From the NCBI RefSeq assembly GCF_009696675.1, contig NZ_VULN01000010.1:34379-98378 (forward strand): a DNA stretch of 64,000 nt, given 5' to 3'. This stretch comes from Acidaminococcus fermentans (lineage in GTDB: Bacteria > Bacillota > Negativicutes > Acidaminococcales > Acidaminococcaceae). The translations under genes were made by a program, and so were the position numbers. The notes beneath the pieces are model-generated. The model was not told the origin of the DNA, ran no database searches, and saw only the letters and a program-made list of their open reading frames with translations. This document shows, one piece after another, positions 16,420 through 23,427 of this stretch; position 1 is the first letter of the stretch; every line of letters begins with the position of its first letter.

Positions 16420-16859
16420 GCTGTCACCTTCTTTCTCCCGCTCTCCAGGGCTTTGGGCTCCTGCCTATCCCCGAAGTTCAGCACCGTCTGTGCGCTTTTC
16501 CCAGTCACATACAGGGCCGCTTCTTCCAGCACCCTCCGTATCTTCCGCTGTGTGCTGTCTGGCAGGCCGGTGAAGGTGTAGTCCGGCGTGCTGTATTTCT
16601 TTCCTGCCGCTGCGTCAAAGGAGATTTCCGCTTCAAGAGAAATCTTCTTCGGATCGTCTGCCTTCAGCTCCATCATAGCCAGGAAGTCTGCTTTCAGATC
16701 CTCCACTGCCTGGATGAAGTCCACATGGGGGATGATTCCCTTGGCCTGCATACCGCCAATGGTTTTGGTGGCATTGTCCAGGCTCTCTTCGTAGCTGATT
16801 TCCGGACTGGTCCGATTCCACTTGATTTTCGTAACCCGGATTTTTCTTTGTTCGCTCAT
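16416..16859 (-). CDS. Phage protein of unknown function
   Basis: 147 residues from ATG 16859 (GGGAGG site); the frame is open further upstream, but only over the RusA-like gene. The segment WNRTSPEISYEESLDNATKT and a helical centre are followed by strands, and it ends RKKVTA. Genes of this size near replication modules often belong to uncharacterised early families. No catalytic motif seen. Confidence 0.5.
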   Translation of the reverse strand: MSEQRKIRVTKIKWNRTSPEISYEESLDNATKTIGGMQAKGIIPHVDFIQAVEDLKADFLAMMELKADDPKKISLEAEISFDAAAGKKYSTPDYTFTGLPDSTQRKIRRVLEEAALYVTGKSAQTVLNFGDRQEPKALESGRKKVTA

Positions 16860-17161
16860 GGTTTTACCTCCCAAATCCTGACTTTGAGGATATTGTCCCC
16901 ATCCGGTTTCTTTAAAGGCAGCTCCAGATTTCCCCGGCACAGCCCTTTCCGCCGTTTGCTGTAGCTCGTGGGAATCCGAAAGTAGCACTCCACTTCCACC
17001 CCTACCGGGACTTTTTCCGGGAACATGCTTTCCCCGCTCTGGAGGAAAGCGCCCTGGATCATCCGCTCATAGGCCCGGGTCTTACTGTCCGTATAGGCGT
17101 GCCCCTTGAATCGGGGGCGGCCCTTGCCTCTGGGGTCGCCGAACACACAAAACTCGATCAT
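16856..17161 (-). CDS. RusA-like Holliday junction resolvase, shortened
   Basis: 101 residues. The start (IEFCVFGDPRGKGRPRFKGH) and the motif KPDGDN near residue 87 are RusA hallmarks: RusA family proteins normally have KPDxDNLxK followed by about 30 more residues with a further aspartate pair. Here the frame ends about ten residues after KPDGDNILK. The second acidic cluster is missing, so activity is doubtful. The stop overlaps the next gene's ATG. Neighbouring replication genes fit a resolvase. Confidence 0.6.
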   Translation of the reverse strand: MIEFCVFGDPRGKGRPRFKGHAYTDSKTRAYERMIQGAFLQSGESMFPEKVPVGVEVECYFRIPTSYSKRRKGLCRGNLELPLKKPDGDNILKVRIWEVKP

Positions 17162-17445
17162 GCGGCGCCCGTCCCTTCCGGCCGCTCTCTTTCGGCCATG
17201 AGGGCCCTTGCGGTCTCCGCCATGTCCTGGTAGAGATGCCGCTGCCGGTTGGCCTCCTGCTCAGCGTGGATCCGGCGGCGATGTTCTTCCTCGTACCGCC
17301 GGGTCATATCCTGCAGGGCTGCCTTCAGGTTGCTTACCATCCGGTCTTTACCCTTGATTGCCTTTTCCAGGGCCAGATTGGCCGCATCCAGCTTATACTG
17401 CAGCTGGACGCATTGCCGTCTGGCCTTTGTTTCCTCCGTCCGCAT
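17158..17445 (-). CDS. Coiled-coil phage protein
   Basis: 95 residues, almost wholly helical with heptad spacing (YKLDAANLALEKAIKGKDRM, then KAALQDMTRRYEEEHRRR). An AAGGAGGACAAA site precedes ATG 17445. It overlaps the end of the helicase loader gene by about 50 nt. No known family. Confidence 0.5.
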   Translation of the reverse strand: MRTEETKARRQCVQLQYKLDAANLALEKAIKGKDRMVSNLKAALQDMTRRYEEEHRRRIHAEQEANRQRHLYQDMAETARALMAERERPEGTGAA

Positions 17446-18010
17446 TTTGTCCTCCTTCCAGGCGTTTGGGTTCCTGCCCTGCGCCCAGCTTCTTGGCCAG
17501 GTTGGCCACGATCTGCCTGCCGGTCTGTCCCCGCAGCGTGTTCTTCATCCGCCGCTGAGCCTTTTCCTGTGCAGCCAGCTTCTCCCAGGTGGCAATGAAC
17601 TGCCCCCGCAGGTAACCCATGGAGGCGGTTTCCGTTCCGCACAGGGTGATCCAGCCGATTTTCTTCACGGCGCTTTCTGTGAGGCAGTTCTCCCACACAG
17701 GGGCTTCATTGGCTGCCAGGGGTTCCTTGTCCTTCATGACAGGGATCCGGTAGGGACCGACGCTTCCCACAGCCCGCAGCACCTTCTCCCACTCTTCTTC
17801 CGCCATGGGTGCCCGGGTGCCGGTGGCTGCCTTGACGATCCTTGCGGCTTCGTCCCGGATTTCCGCTACCGTCGGCTGGTACCGGCTGGTCTTGATCACG
17901 TTCTTCACAGCCTGGGCCAGTACTCCCTCTGGGATGTCAGCCGTCAGCTGGGCATAGGCTTCCCCCTGCACGTCCGTGAACTTGGGATAGCAGGCCTTAA
18001 TCAGAGCCAT
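17393..18010 (-). CDS. Helicase loader-like replication protein
   Basis: 205 residues from ATG 18010, overlapping the stop of the initiator gene. The N-terminal region (ALIKACYPKFTDVQGEAYAQ followed by helices, then SRYQPTVAEIRDEAARIV) fits the phage loader/inhibitor family represented by SPP1 G39P, where YP-x-F and PTxxEIR are conserved. The C-terminal half is basic and helical. Placed right after the initiator, it would deliver the replicative helicase to the origin. Confidence 0.65.
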   Translation of the reverse strand: MALIKACYPKFTDVQGEAYAQLTADIPEGVLAQAVKNVIKTSRYQPTVAEIRDEAARIVKAATGTRAPMAEEEWEKVLRAVGSVGPYRIPVMKDKEPLAANEAPVWENCLTESAVKKIGWITLCGTETASMGYLRGQFIATWEKLAAQEKAQRRMKNTLRGQTGRQIVANLAKKLGAGQEPKRLEGGQNADGGNKGQTAMRPAAV

Positions 18011-18869
18011 GGCCGCCGCTCTTTGCGATAGAATCAATGTCCACACCTTCCTCTTCCATCCAGGCAGCAATCTTCTCCGGATCATCGCCCTGGTCAGAGA
18101 TTACACTGGCCATGCCCTGATAAAGATCCGTCGCTGTCTGGTTCTGCTGCTGTCTGGGTTTCCCCGTATCGCCCCTCCGCCAGTGCTCCAGTACACGCTC
18201 CACGTAGCGGATGCTCCTGGCGTTGTTCCTTGCCCCTTCACGGATGGCCCAGATTACCCGGTCTTTCCCGTAAGTCTCGTAGAGGTCGTGGAGATCATCC
18301 GCCTGGAAAGGCGTGATGGGGTTGATGTTGTCGCTGAACGCCTGGGCTACTTCTCCAAAATCCAGATCGTTCACCGGATTCCGGGTGCTCCTCGCGCGCG
18401 CGGCTCCTCCTCCCTTATCTACTCTACTCTTCTCTACTCTAGGAATATTCGGGGTTGATGTCGGGGTTCGTGTCGGGGATGGTGTCGGGGTTCGTGTCGG
18501 GGTTCGCGTCGGGGTTCGCGTCGGTTTAACCGACGCCATTCCCGACACGGGGTTTTCATCCCCAGCTTCCACAGTGAAAAATATCAGGGAGTAAACGGCT
18601 GCCTTTCCTCCTTTCCGCTGGGTGACTTTGATGCGCCCGGCCTGGATCAGAGAATTCCTGGCGGCATAGATTGCATCTCTCTTAAGCCCGGTATCAGCCT
18701 CGATTGCCGATAGTGGCACGGCGAAATCCACCTTCCATCCGCAAGAGTTACAGTAATGCATAAGGGAAAACCATAATATTCTCGCTGATGTCGAAAGTGT
18801 AGGATTCGTAGCCAACCACATATGGAAGGCGTTGATCTCGGAGACATAGTTGATTTGCAATCTGTTCAC
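17997..18869 (-). CDS. Phage replication initiator (winged helix plus DnaD-like domain)
   Basis: 290 residues from GTG 18869; a TTG three codons later is an alternative. Residues 12-105 form a winged-helix domain (FHMWLATNPTLSTSARILWF ... LKRDAIYAARNSLIQAGRI). Residues about 115-145 are a TRTP-repeat linker encoded by 12-bp DNA repeats. Residues about 180-245 resemble a DnaD domain (ITPFQADDLHDLYETYGKDR, then YVERVLEHW). As in lambda O, the repeats may be the origin iterons the protein itself binds. The loader gene follows directly. Confidence 0.75.
   Translation of the reverse strand: MNRLQINYVSEINAFHMWLATNPTLSTSARILWFSLMHYCNSCGWKVDFAVPLSAIEADTGLKRDAIYAARNSLIQAGRIKVTQRKGGKAAVYSLIFFTVEAGDENPVSGMASVKPTRTPTRTPTRTPTPSPTRTPTSTPNIPRVEKSRVDKGGGAARARSTRNPVNDLDFGEVAQAFSDNINPITPFQADDLHDLYETYGKDRVIWAIREGARNNARSIRYVERVLEHWRRGDTGKPRQQQNQTATDLYQGMASVISDQGDDPEKIAAWMEEEGVDIDSIAKSGGHGSD
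18452..18536. repeat. Iteron-like 12-bp repeats and 19-bp palindrome (candidate phage origin)
   Basis: Five to six head-to-tail copies of a 12-bp unit, GTCGGGGTTCGT with small variations, run from about 18452 to 18520. They are followed by GCGTCGGTTTAACCGACGC (18518-18536), a palindrome whose half-site repeats the unit's GTCGG core. A pyrimidine-rich tract (18417-18445) lies on one side. They lie inside the initiator gene. Confidence 0.6.
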
Positions 18870-18890
18870 CCCCTTTCCTTTCAGGTTTCG

Positions 18891-19763
18891 TTACTGCTGC
18901 GGGACTTTGACGTCCTCGGTCTGAAGCTCCAGGGCAGGTGCCTGGATGCTGCTGTCTTTGTTCTCGATGGCTGCCACCGGTTCTTCCTGGACCTCTGCAG
19001 CCTCGGCATAATCCAGTTCGTTGGGCTGGTCGGCCATATCCGGCATGATATTACTCTTCACGGTTTCATCCGTGGCCACCGCCCGGACGAATTCGGTCTT
19101 CAGCGGTGCGTATTTCAGCAGCTTCTTGAGCACCGTTTTCTTGGCCATCTCCTCGAAGTTCGTGCCCCAGGGGCTGAAGCCCTGACCGGCAGCCTTGGAG
19201 AATTTGTTCCGGTGTTTCTCGATGTCCTCCTGGCTCATGACCACGAAGTTCCCGCCGCCATCCTTGGTATGGTAGACCGCATAGTAGGCGATGGGCGTCC
19301 CCCGGTCCGTCATGGCCGGTTTGTGGATCAGTTTCGGTTCGAACCCGTACTCGAACTCGAAGCCGTCGCCACTATAGACCACGTGAGCGGAAATATCACG
19401 GATGGACCCGGACCGGTAGGCCAGATCAATGAGCCCCTTGTACCCCAGCTGGAACTGGCATTCCAGGATGCCGTGGTTGCGGTAAGGGATTAGGTAGGCC
19501 TGGCCCAACGGGGTGTTTGGCTCTACGCCCAGCTGCGCAGCCTGCATCATGGCGCCCAGGAAGCTCTGGGGGCTGCATTCCTGCAGCTTCGGGTTAGAGC
19601 TCAGGGCCGTCAGCACCATCCGGGTGAACCGCTCCGGGGTCAGGATACTGGGCAGAGCCGCTTTGATCTGCGGCTCCATGCTCCTGATTAAATCCTTGAT
19701 GCTGTGGACTTTCGTCTGTACTCCGGCCTGGCGCTTGGCCAGTCCTCCTTTAGTCGTTGCCAT
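18891..19763 (-). CDS. recT: RecT single-strand annealing protein
   Basis: 290 residues from ATG 19763; an ATG nine bases earlier is too close to the GGAGG site. It carries the RecT signatures RFTRMVLTALSSNPKLQECS, QLGVEPNTPLGQAYLIPYRN and QLGYKGLIDLAYRSG. It anneals complementary strands resected by the adjacent YqaJ exonuclease. It starts 14 nt inside the end of that gene. The acidic C-terminal tail probably contacts host SSB-like partners (inference). Confidence 0.93.
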   Translation of the reverse strand: MATTKGGLAKRQAGVQTKVHSIKDLIRSMEPQIKAALPSILTPERFTRMVLTALSSNPKLQECSPQSFLGAMMQAAQLGVEPNTPLGQAYLIPYRNHGILECQFQLGYKGLIDLAYRSGSIRDISAHVVYSGDGFEFEYGFEPKLIHKPAMTDRGTPIAYYAVYHTKDGGGNFVVMSQEDIEKHRNKFSKAAGQGFSPWGTNFEEMAKKTVLKKLLKYAPLKTEFVRAVATDETVKSNIMPDMADQPNELDYAEAAEVQEEPVAAIENKDSSIQAPALELQTEDVKVPQQ

Positions 19764-20739
19764 TGCTGTCATCCTCCTTCGGTGCTCTGAACCGTAATAC
19801 CCGGGTAGGTTTCCCAATCTTGACTACCTGCTGGTAGATGTCCGGCCATTCCTTTTCCAGCTTCTTTCTGTCGATGGTTGTCCTTCCGGCCTGGGTCTTG
19901 TAGGTGATCCGGATGCCCTGCGGCGTAGTGGCCAGTTCATGATTACCCAGCAGGGCTTTCAACTTGTTGTCGGTGAACTGCAGCTTCTCTTTGTAATCGG
20001 TCAAATGCTCCATTAAGTCCTGGCGTTCGTATAGCAGGAGATCGGCATCACCAGTCAGTTCAAGTTCTTCCAGGTCGCCACCCGGATACTGTTCCTTAAG
20101 AGCATCACGGGTGCAGTCGCTGCCGTCGATACCCGGCATCACATGCTGCAGCACGTTCACATTCCAGAATTCCTCTTCCCGGAGGAAAAGTTCCTTGATG
20201 TCCTCTTCGTTGCGGGGGATTGCCTTCCAGCGGAAGTCCTGGCCACCGATCAACACGGCGATGTACCACAGCGGCAGGCCGGTGGTCATCATGTAGTGCT
20301 GACACTGCCAGTAATAGCTGTCCGGCAGCTGATCGCCGTCCCACTCTGCGGACCGGAAGGCGTTGGTGGTCTTGATTTCAAGGCCTGCGCCCTCACCCAG
20401 GACCAGGCGGTCGATGTTGGCCAGCATCCAGGGCGCTTTGTTGTTCTGCAGCGTGCCGCAACGTTCCACCTTTTTCCCGGTCACCTCGCTGAAGCGTTTA
20501 GCCACCAGGGGCTCCAGTACGGTGCCCCAGTAGACAGCATCCTTCTGACTGATGTCTTCCGGTTCTACCTGCCCCGTCTTCTCCAGCCACAGCTGGTAAG
20601 GGCTCTTCCAGGGATCGCTCCCCATGATGGTTCCGGCGTCGGATCCGCCGATACCTTTACTTCTGGCGGCCAGCCAGGCATTATGGTCTTTGCTCTGGTC
20701 CACCGTCAGGATCATTGTTGTTCCTTTGATTTTTGACAT
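19750..20739 (-). CDS. YqaJ-type viral recombinase exonuclease
   Basis: 329 residues from ATG 20739 (AAGGAGG site). Motif 1, RSKGIGGSDAGTIMG, is the YqaJ signature. The PD-(D/E)xK core is visible as ANIDRLVLGEGAGLEIKTT (D then E-x-K). It resects double-strand ends so that RecT can anneal them, a lambda Exo/Beta-like pair. The C-terminal half is helical and holds a short coiled coil (YKEKLQFTDNKLKALLGNH). Confidence 0.92.
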   Translation of the reverse strand: MSKIKGTTMILTVDQSKDHNAWLAARSKGIGGSDAGTIMGSDPWKSPYQLWLEKTGQVEPEDISQKDAVYWGTVLEPLVAKRFSEVTGKKVERCGTLQNNKAPWMLANIDRLVLGEGAGLEIKTTNAFRSAEWDGDQLPDSYYWQCQHYMMTTGLPLWYIAVLIGGQDFRWKAIPRNEEDIKELFLREEEFWNVNVLQHVMPGIDGSDCTRDALKEQYPGGDLEELELTGDADLLLYERQDLMEHLTDYKEKLQFTDNKLKALLGNHELATTPQGIRITYKTQAGRTTIDRKKLEKEWPDIYQQVVKIGKPTRVLRFRAPKEDDSNGND

Positions 20740-20818
20740 TTTCAAGCCTCCTTGATATACTGGAGAGGAAGATTCCAACTTCATCTCCTGGCTATCAGCA
20801 TTGCAGTGCTGGTAGCCA

Positions 20819-21097
20819 TTATTTTTTTACCCTGATCGTGATGATCTGACCCGGTTCCAGGGCTCCCGGGTCTTTGATGTCGTTGTCCAGGCGAACCCGG
20901 TCGATGATAGCCCGGATGTCCTCGCTGCTGTTAACCTTGCTGCAGATTTCCCAAAGGGTTTCCCCGGCCATCACCCGGCGGGATACCATCGTGTACTGGG
21001 GGTTCCGGCGCTCCTGGACGGCCTGCCCGGCGTGGCATGCCATAGTGAGTGCGCCCAGGACGATGACGGCCGCAGCGCAAATCTTGTTCAGCTCCAT
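20819..21097 (-). CDS. LysM-domain membrane-anchored protein
   Basis: 92 residues from ATG 21097. A hydrophobic segment near residues 6-22 (ICAAAVIVLGALTMA) serves as signal or anchor. The rest is one LysM domain (SRRVMAGETLWEICSKVNSS ... GALEPGQIITIRV). A single anchor plus LysM recalls the SOS-induced division inhibitor YneA of Bacillus. Since it sits in the early region of a prophage controlled by a LexA-like repressor, a role in delaying division on induction is conceivable. Simple peptidoglycan binding is the other option. Confidence 0.6.
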   Translation of the reverse strand: MELNKICAAAVIVLGALTMACHAGQAVQERRNPQYTMVSRRVMAGETLWEICSKVNSSEDIRAIIDRVRLDNDIKDPGALEPGQIITIRVKK

Positions 21098-21099
21098 CT

Positions 21100-21290
21100 T
21101 CATTCCCTCCCTATCAGCACTTTCAGATCCATGTTCAGGGCATCGGCGATAAGCAGCCATGTCTTGATTCCAAACTCCCCATAGCCATTGATTGCCCTCT
21201 GCAGCCGCCCTCTGCCCAGCCCCAGGCGCGGATGTTGAGCTCCGGCACCGTCAGCCCCTTGTGCTTCCGGATCTTTTCCAGGTTCTTCAT
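21100..21290 (-). pseudogene. Frameshifted HTH gene
   Basis: Starting at ATG 21290 the frame reads MKNLEKIRKHKGLTVPEL, the first half of a Cro/CI-type HTH. The matching second half, GLGRGRLQRAINGYGEFGIK followed by TWLLIADALNMDLKVLIGRE, is in another frame. Adding one base near 21225-21240 would restore a 63-residue protein ending at 21100. Either a real one-base deletion or a sequencing error. Confidence 0.5.
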
Positions 21291-21557
21291 TCCTCTCCTG
21301 CGCTCTGCTTTCGTAACTGAGAGGACGGGGCTGCCTGCAGGCTGCAACAGGTCTTTGATTCTGATGCCCAGGGCCTTTGTAATCTTCTGGATATCCTTTT
21401 CGCCCAAGGTCTTGATCACCCCGTGTTCAAACATGATGATCCAGGATTCACAATGGCCCGTGATTTCGCCAATCTGTTTGGCGGATACTTCTGCTTTCAT
21501 CCGGTAGTACTTTTCGTTCTGCCGGACGTTCTCCATCATTTCCGCATCCATTTTCAT
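21135..21557 (-). CDS. HTH DNA-binding protein, C-terminus probably out of frame
   Basis: About 140 residues. Residues 20-70 form an HTH (KAEVSAKQIGEITGHCESWI ... DIQKITKALGIRIKDLL). The frame then runs through MKNLEKIRKHKGLT into a tail with no protein-like pattern (WGWAEGG...), because the second HTH is frameshifted. The start at ATG 21557 overlaps the preceding stop, and ATG 21551 has better spacing from AAAGGAG. Probably a phage regulator. Confidence 0.5.
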   Translation of the reverse strand: MKMDAEMMENVRQNEKYYRMKAEVSAKQIGEITGHCESWIIMFEHGVIKTLGEKDIQKITKALGIRIKDLLQPAGSPVLSVTKAERRRGMKNLEKIRKHKGLTVPELNIRAWGWAEGGCRGQSMAMGSLESRHGCLSPMP

Positions 21558-21757
21558 CACTCCTTTCCCATCGGCACGATCTTCCAGCCGCCCCAGACCT
21601 TGACGATCCGGTCAAAGTCGCTGTGCCAGCGGCTATACTGCCGGGCTGTCACTGCGTCCTCATAGCGGTGGAAGATGTGCCCATACCAGCACACATATCG
21701 GAGCTGGTAGGTTTCATCGTTTTTCTGGTTCAAGTAGTCCTTCCTTTCCCAGCCCAT
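21557..21757 (-). CDS. Phage protein of unknown function
   Basis: Up to 66 residues. The start is uncertain: ATG 21757, or a TTG at 21736 just after AAGGAAGG. Rich in aromatics (YQLRYVCWYGHIFHRYEDAV, WGGWKIVP). It overlaps both neighbours. No family recognised. Confidence 0.45.
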   Translation of the reverse strand: MGWERKDYLNQKNDETYQLRYVCWYGHIFHRYEDAVTARQYSRWHSDFDRIVKVWGGWKIVPMGKE

Positions 21758-22037
21758 CCATGACCCCAGACGCCAGCCTGTACAGCAGGCTTTTCAGGTT
21801 CTGGATGGTGGCATCCTTTCGGGCGATTTCCCGCTCCAGCTCCCTTTCCCGGGAGCTCTTCCAACCGTTGTGGACCTTGTCCATGACGGTTTTTTCGACT
21901 TCGTCCCTGGAAAACCGGATGTGCCCCGCACTGTTGACCCGGTGCAGCACCCCATCGGCTTCCAGCTTGTAAACGGTGGATTTCCCAACGTGGAGATACG
22001 CTGCCGTTTCTTTCACATTCATCAGCGGCGATTCCAT
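21714..22037 (-). CDS. Excisionase-like HTH protein with coiled coil
   Basis: 107 residues from ATG 22037 (AAAGGAGG site). Residues 5-55 are a MerR/Xis-type winged helix (NVKETAAYLHVGKSTVYKLE then IRFSRDEVEKTV), the HTH_17 pattern of excisionases and phage regulators. Residues 62-90 form a coiled coil. It lies in the first leftward operon after the immunity switch, a normal place for Xis, although the integrase is on the other side of the repressor. Confidence 0.65.
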   Translation of the reverse strand: MESPLMNVKETAAYLHVGKSTVYKLEADGVLHRVNSAGHIRFSRDEVEKTVMDKVHNGWKSSRERELEREIARKDATIQNLKSLLYRLASGVMDGLGKEGLLEPEKR

Positions 22038-22051
22038 GGCGGACCTCCTTT

Positions 22052-22306
22052 CTACTTTTCTTCTTCCTTCCACCCCTGCACGCTGGCCTCAATGTCCAGC
22101 TCTGCCTGGGCCGCCTGTTCGGTCTGGTGCCATTCGGTATCCGGCACCACCCGGTAGCTGCCATTCACCCGCTTGTGCGGCCGGTAGATGCACTGGCCGC
22201 CAACCCATTTCACCCATACGGTGTACAGGGTTCCGTCAGCGTCCACGTAGTTCCGCCTGCCCTTTCCGGGCTCAATGGTCTTTCCGTCTGCCAATTGGAT
22301 TAGCAT
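22052..22306 (-). CDS. First protein of the leftward early operon, unknown
   Basis: 84 residues from ATG 22306 with GGAGGCTCAACC upstream. Strand-rich (GTLYTVWVKWVGGQCIYRPH) with an acidic helical C-terminus. It lies directly downstream of the operator at 22331-22346, so it should be repressed in the lysogen. No family recognised. Confidence 0.5.
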   Translation of the reverse strand: MLIQLADGKTIEPGKGRRNYVDADGTLYTVWVKWVGGQCIYRPHKRVNGSYRVVPDTEWHQTEQAAQAELDIEASVQGWKEEEK

Positions 22307-22330
22307 GGTTGAGCCTCCTGTTTTCAATTT

Positions 22331-22346
22331 ATCTAGTATACTAGAT
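22331..22346. promoter_or_regulatory. Operator copy 2 with overlapping -10
   Basis: ATCTAGTATACTAGAT, a perfect 16-bp palindrome that overlaps the stop of the small HTH gene. On the minus strand its centre supplies TATACT, a plausible -10 for the early operon. It is the same site as 22572-22587 with one central change. Confidence 0.7.
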
Positions 22347-22544
22347 ATTCTCTGCAAACAAATCAGAGACAGAACATTCTAGCGCACTCGCCAAAGCGGT
22401 CAAAGTGCTCATTTTCACATCCGTCTTGATTCCTTTTTCCAATTCATAAAGAGTCTGTCGAGACAGACCAGCTCTTTCACACAGTTCATCTTGAGTCAGC
22501 CCACGCTGTTTTCGAATCTCAAGGCCTTTATAGCGGTTTCCCAT
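22341..22544 (-). CDS. Cro/CI-like HTH regulator
   Basis: 67 residues from ATG 22544 (GGGGGGAG site). The whole protein is a single HTH_3 domain (LEIRKQRGLTQDELCERAGL then SRQTLYELEKG, with CSVSDLFAEN at the end). Identical palindromic operators bracket the gene, one over its promoter -10 and one at its stop. That suggests it controls both its own transcription and the early operon. It is divergent from the LexA-like repressor and so is the likely Cro-type partner. Confidence 0.75.
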   Translation of the reverse strand: MGNRYKGLEIRKQRGLTQDELCERAGLSRQTLYELEKGIKTDVKMSTLTALASALECSVSDLFAENI

Positions 22545-22571
22545 TTGTGCTCCCCCCTTTCTTGAAGCTAC

Positions 22572-22604
22572 ATCTAGTGTACTAGATATTTTAATCTTTG
22601 TCAA
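22572..22604 (-). promoter_or_regulatory. Leftward early promoter with operator copy 1
   Basis: Minus-strand TTGACA (22599-22604), 17-base spacer, TACACT (22576-22581). The 16-bp palindrome ATCTAGTGTACTAGAT at 22572-22587 covers the -10. Confidence 0.75.
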
Positions 22605-22610
22605 CTGTAT

Positions 22611-22639
22611 TTGACATATTCCAGTAAAAAATGTATAGT
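22611..22639 (+). promoter_or_regulatory. Promoter of the LexA-like repressor gene
   Basis: TTGACA (22611-22616), 17-base spacer, TATAGT (22634-22639), followed by AAGGAGG and ATG 22666. It diverges from the leftward promoter with only a few bases between the -35 elements, so the two compete. Confidence 0.75.
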
Positions 22640-22665
22640 AGAATATACATAAGGAGGTTTTGAAT

Positions 22666-23343
22666 ATGACTATAGGAGAGTGGGTTAAGCAATATAGGAA
22701 ATCTCATGGTATGTCCATGCAGGCTTTTGGTGATGTTTGCGGGTTAAGCAGAGCATACATATCAATATTAGAAAAAGGAATAAACCCGACAACAGGAAAG
22801 CCCTTCATTCCTACTATACAAACCATCAGAAAAATTGCAGATTGCACCGGAACAGACTTTGACTCTTTGTTTGCAATGATTGACGGTTCTCAAAAGGTTA
22901 CTGTAAATGATGCGCCGCCCAAGGTTAACGGCCCCCAGCCCGCCCGTGGCGTCCGTATCCCCGTACTGGGCCGTGTGGTGGCGGGCATCCCCATCGAGGC
23001 CATCACCGACATCATCGACTACGAAGAGATCCCGGCCCAGATGGCCAAAAGCGGAACCTATTTCGCCTTGCAGGTCAAGGGGCGAAGTATGGAGCCGACG
23101 CTCCACGAGGGCGATGTGGTCATCGTCAGGCAGCAGCCGGAGGTGGAAAACGGAGAAATCGCCATCGTGCTGGTCAACGGCAACGATGCCACAGTGAAGG
23201 AAGTCAAAGAGGGGCCGGACGGGCTGACGTTGATTGGTCATAACGTCGGCGTGTACAGTCCCCATTTTTATACCAGGGAGCAGATACAGGACCTCCCCAT
23301 CCGGATCATCGGCAAGGTGGTGGAGTTGAGAAGGAAGTTCTGA
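22666..23343 (+). CDS. LexA/CI-like phage repressor with S24 autocleavage domain
   Basis: 225 residues from ATG 22666 (AAGGAGG eight bases upstream; a TTG two codons earlier is less likely). Residues 1-65 are the HTH (SMQAFGDVCGLSRAYISILE). The peptidase part has the cleavage pair A106-G107 (RVVAGIP), the nucleophile S141 (KGRSMEPTL) and K178 (DATVKEV). DNA damage with RecA would trigger self-cleavage and induction. The HTH half is AT-rich and the S24 half GC-rich, with the break near base 22910, so the gene is a mosaic. Confidence 0.92.
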   Translation: MTIGEWVKQYRKSHGMSMQAFGDVCGLSRAYISILEKGINPTTGKPFIPTIQTIRKIADCTGTDFDSLFAMIDGSQKVTVNDAPPKVNGPQPARGVRIPVLGRVVAGIPIEAITDIIDYEEIPAQMAKSGTYFALQVKGRSMEPTLHEGDVVIVRQQPEVENGEIAIVLVNGNDATVKEVKEGPDGLTLIGHNVGVYSPHFYTREQIQDLPIRIIGKVVELRRKF

Positions 23344-23389
23344 GGGAAAGAAAAATCCTCGCTGATAATGAGAAATACCACAACAGGTT

Positions 23390-23408
23390 CCACTTTGAGA
23401 CAAAGTGG
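23390..23408. repeat. Inverted repeat between repressor and next gene
   Basis: CCACTTTG-AGA-CAAAGTGG, perfect 8-bp arms, about 20 bases before ATG 23428. There is no T tract. It could be a leader hairpin or an operator. Confidence 0.45.
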
Positions 23409-23427
23409 ATTGAAAGGATGAACGAAG

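Noticed and set aside
18440..18540. Direct repeats considered as a CRISPR array
   Set aside because: The units are 12 bp and contiguous with no spacers, are in frame with a coding sequence, and no cas gene is near.
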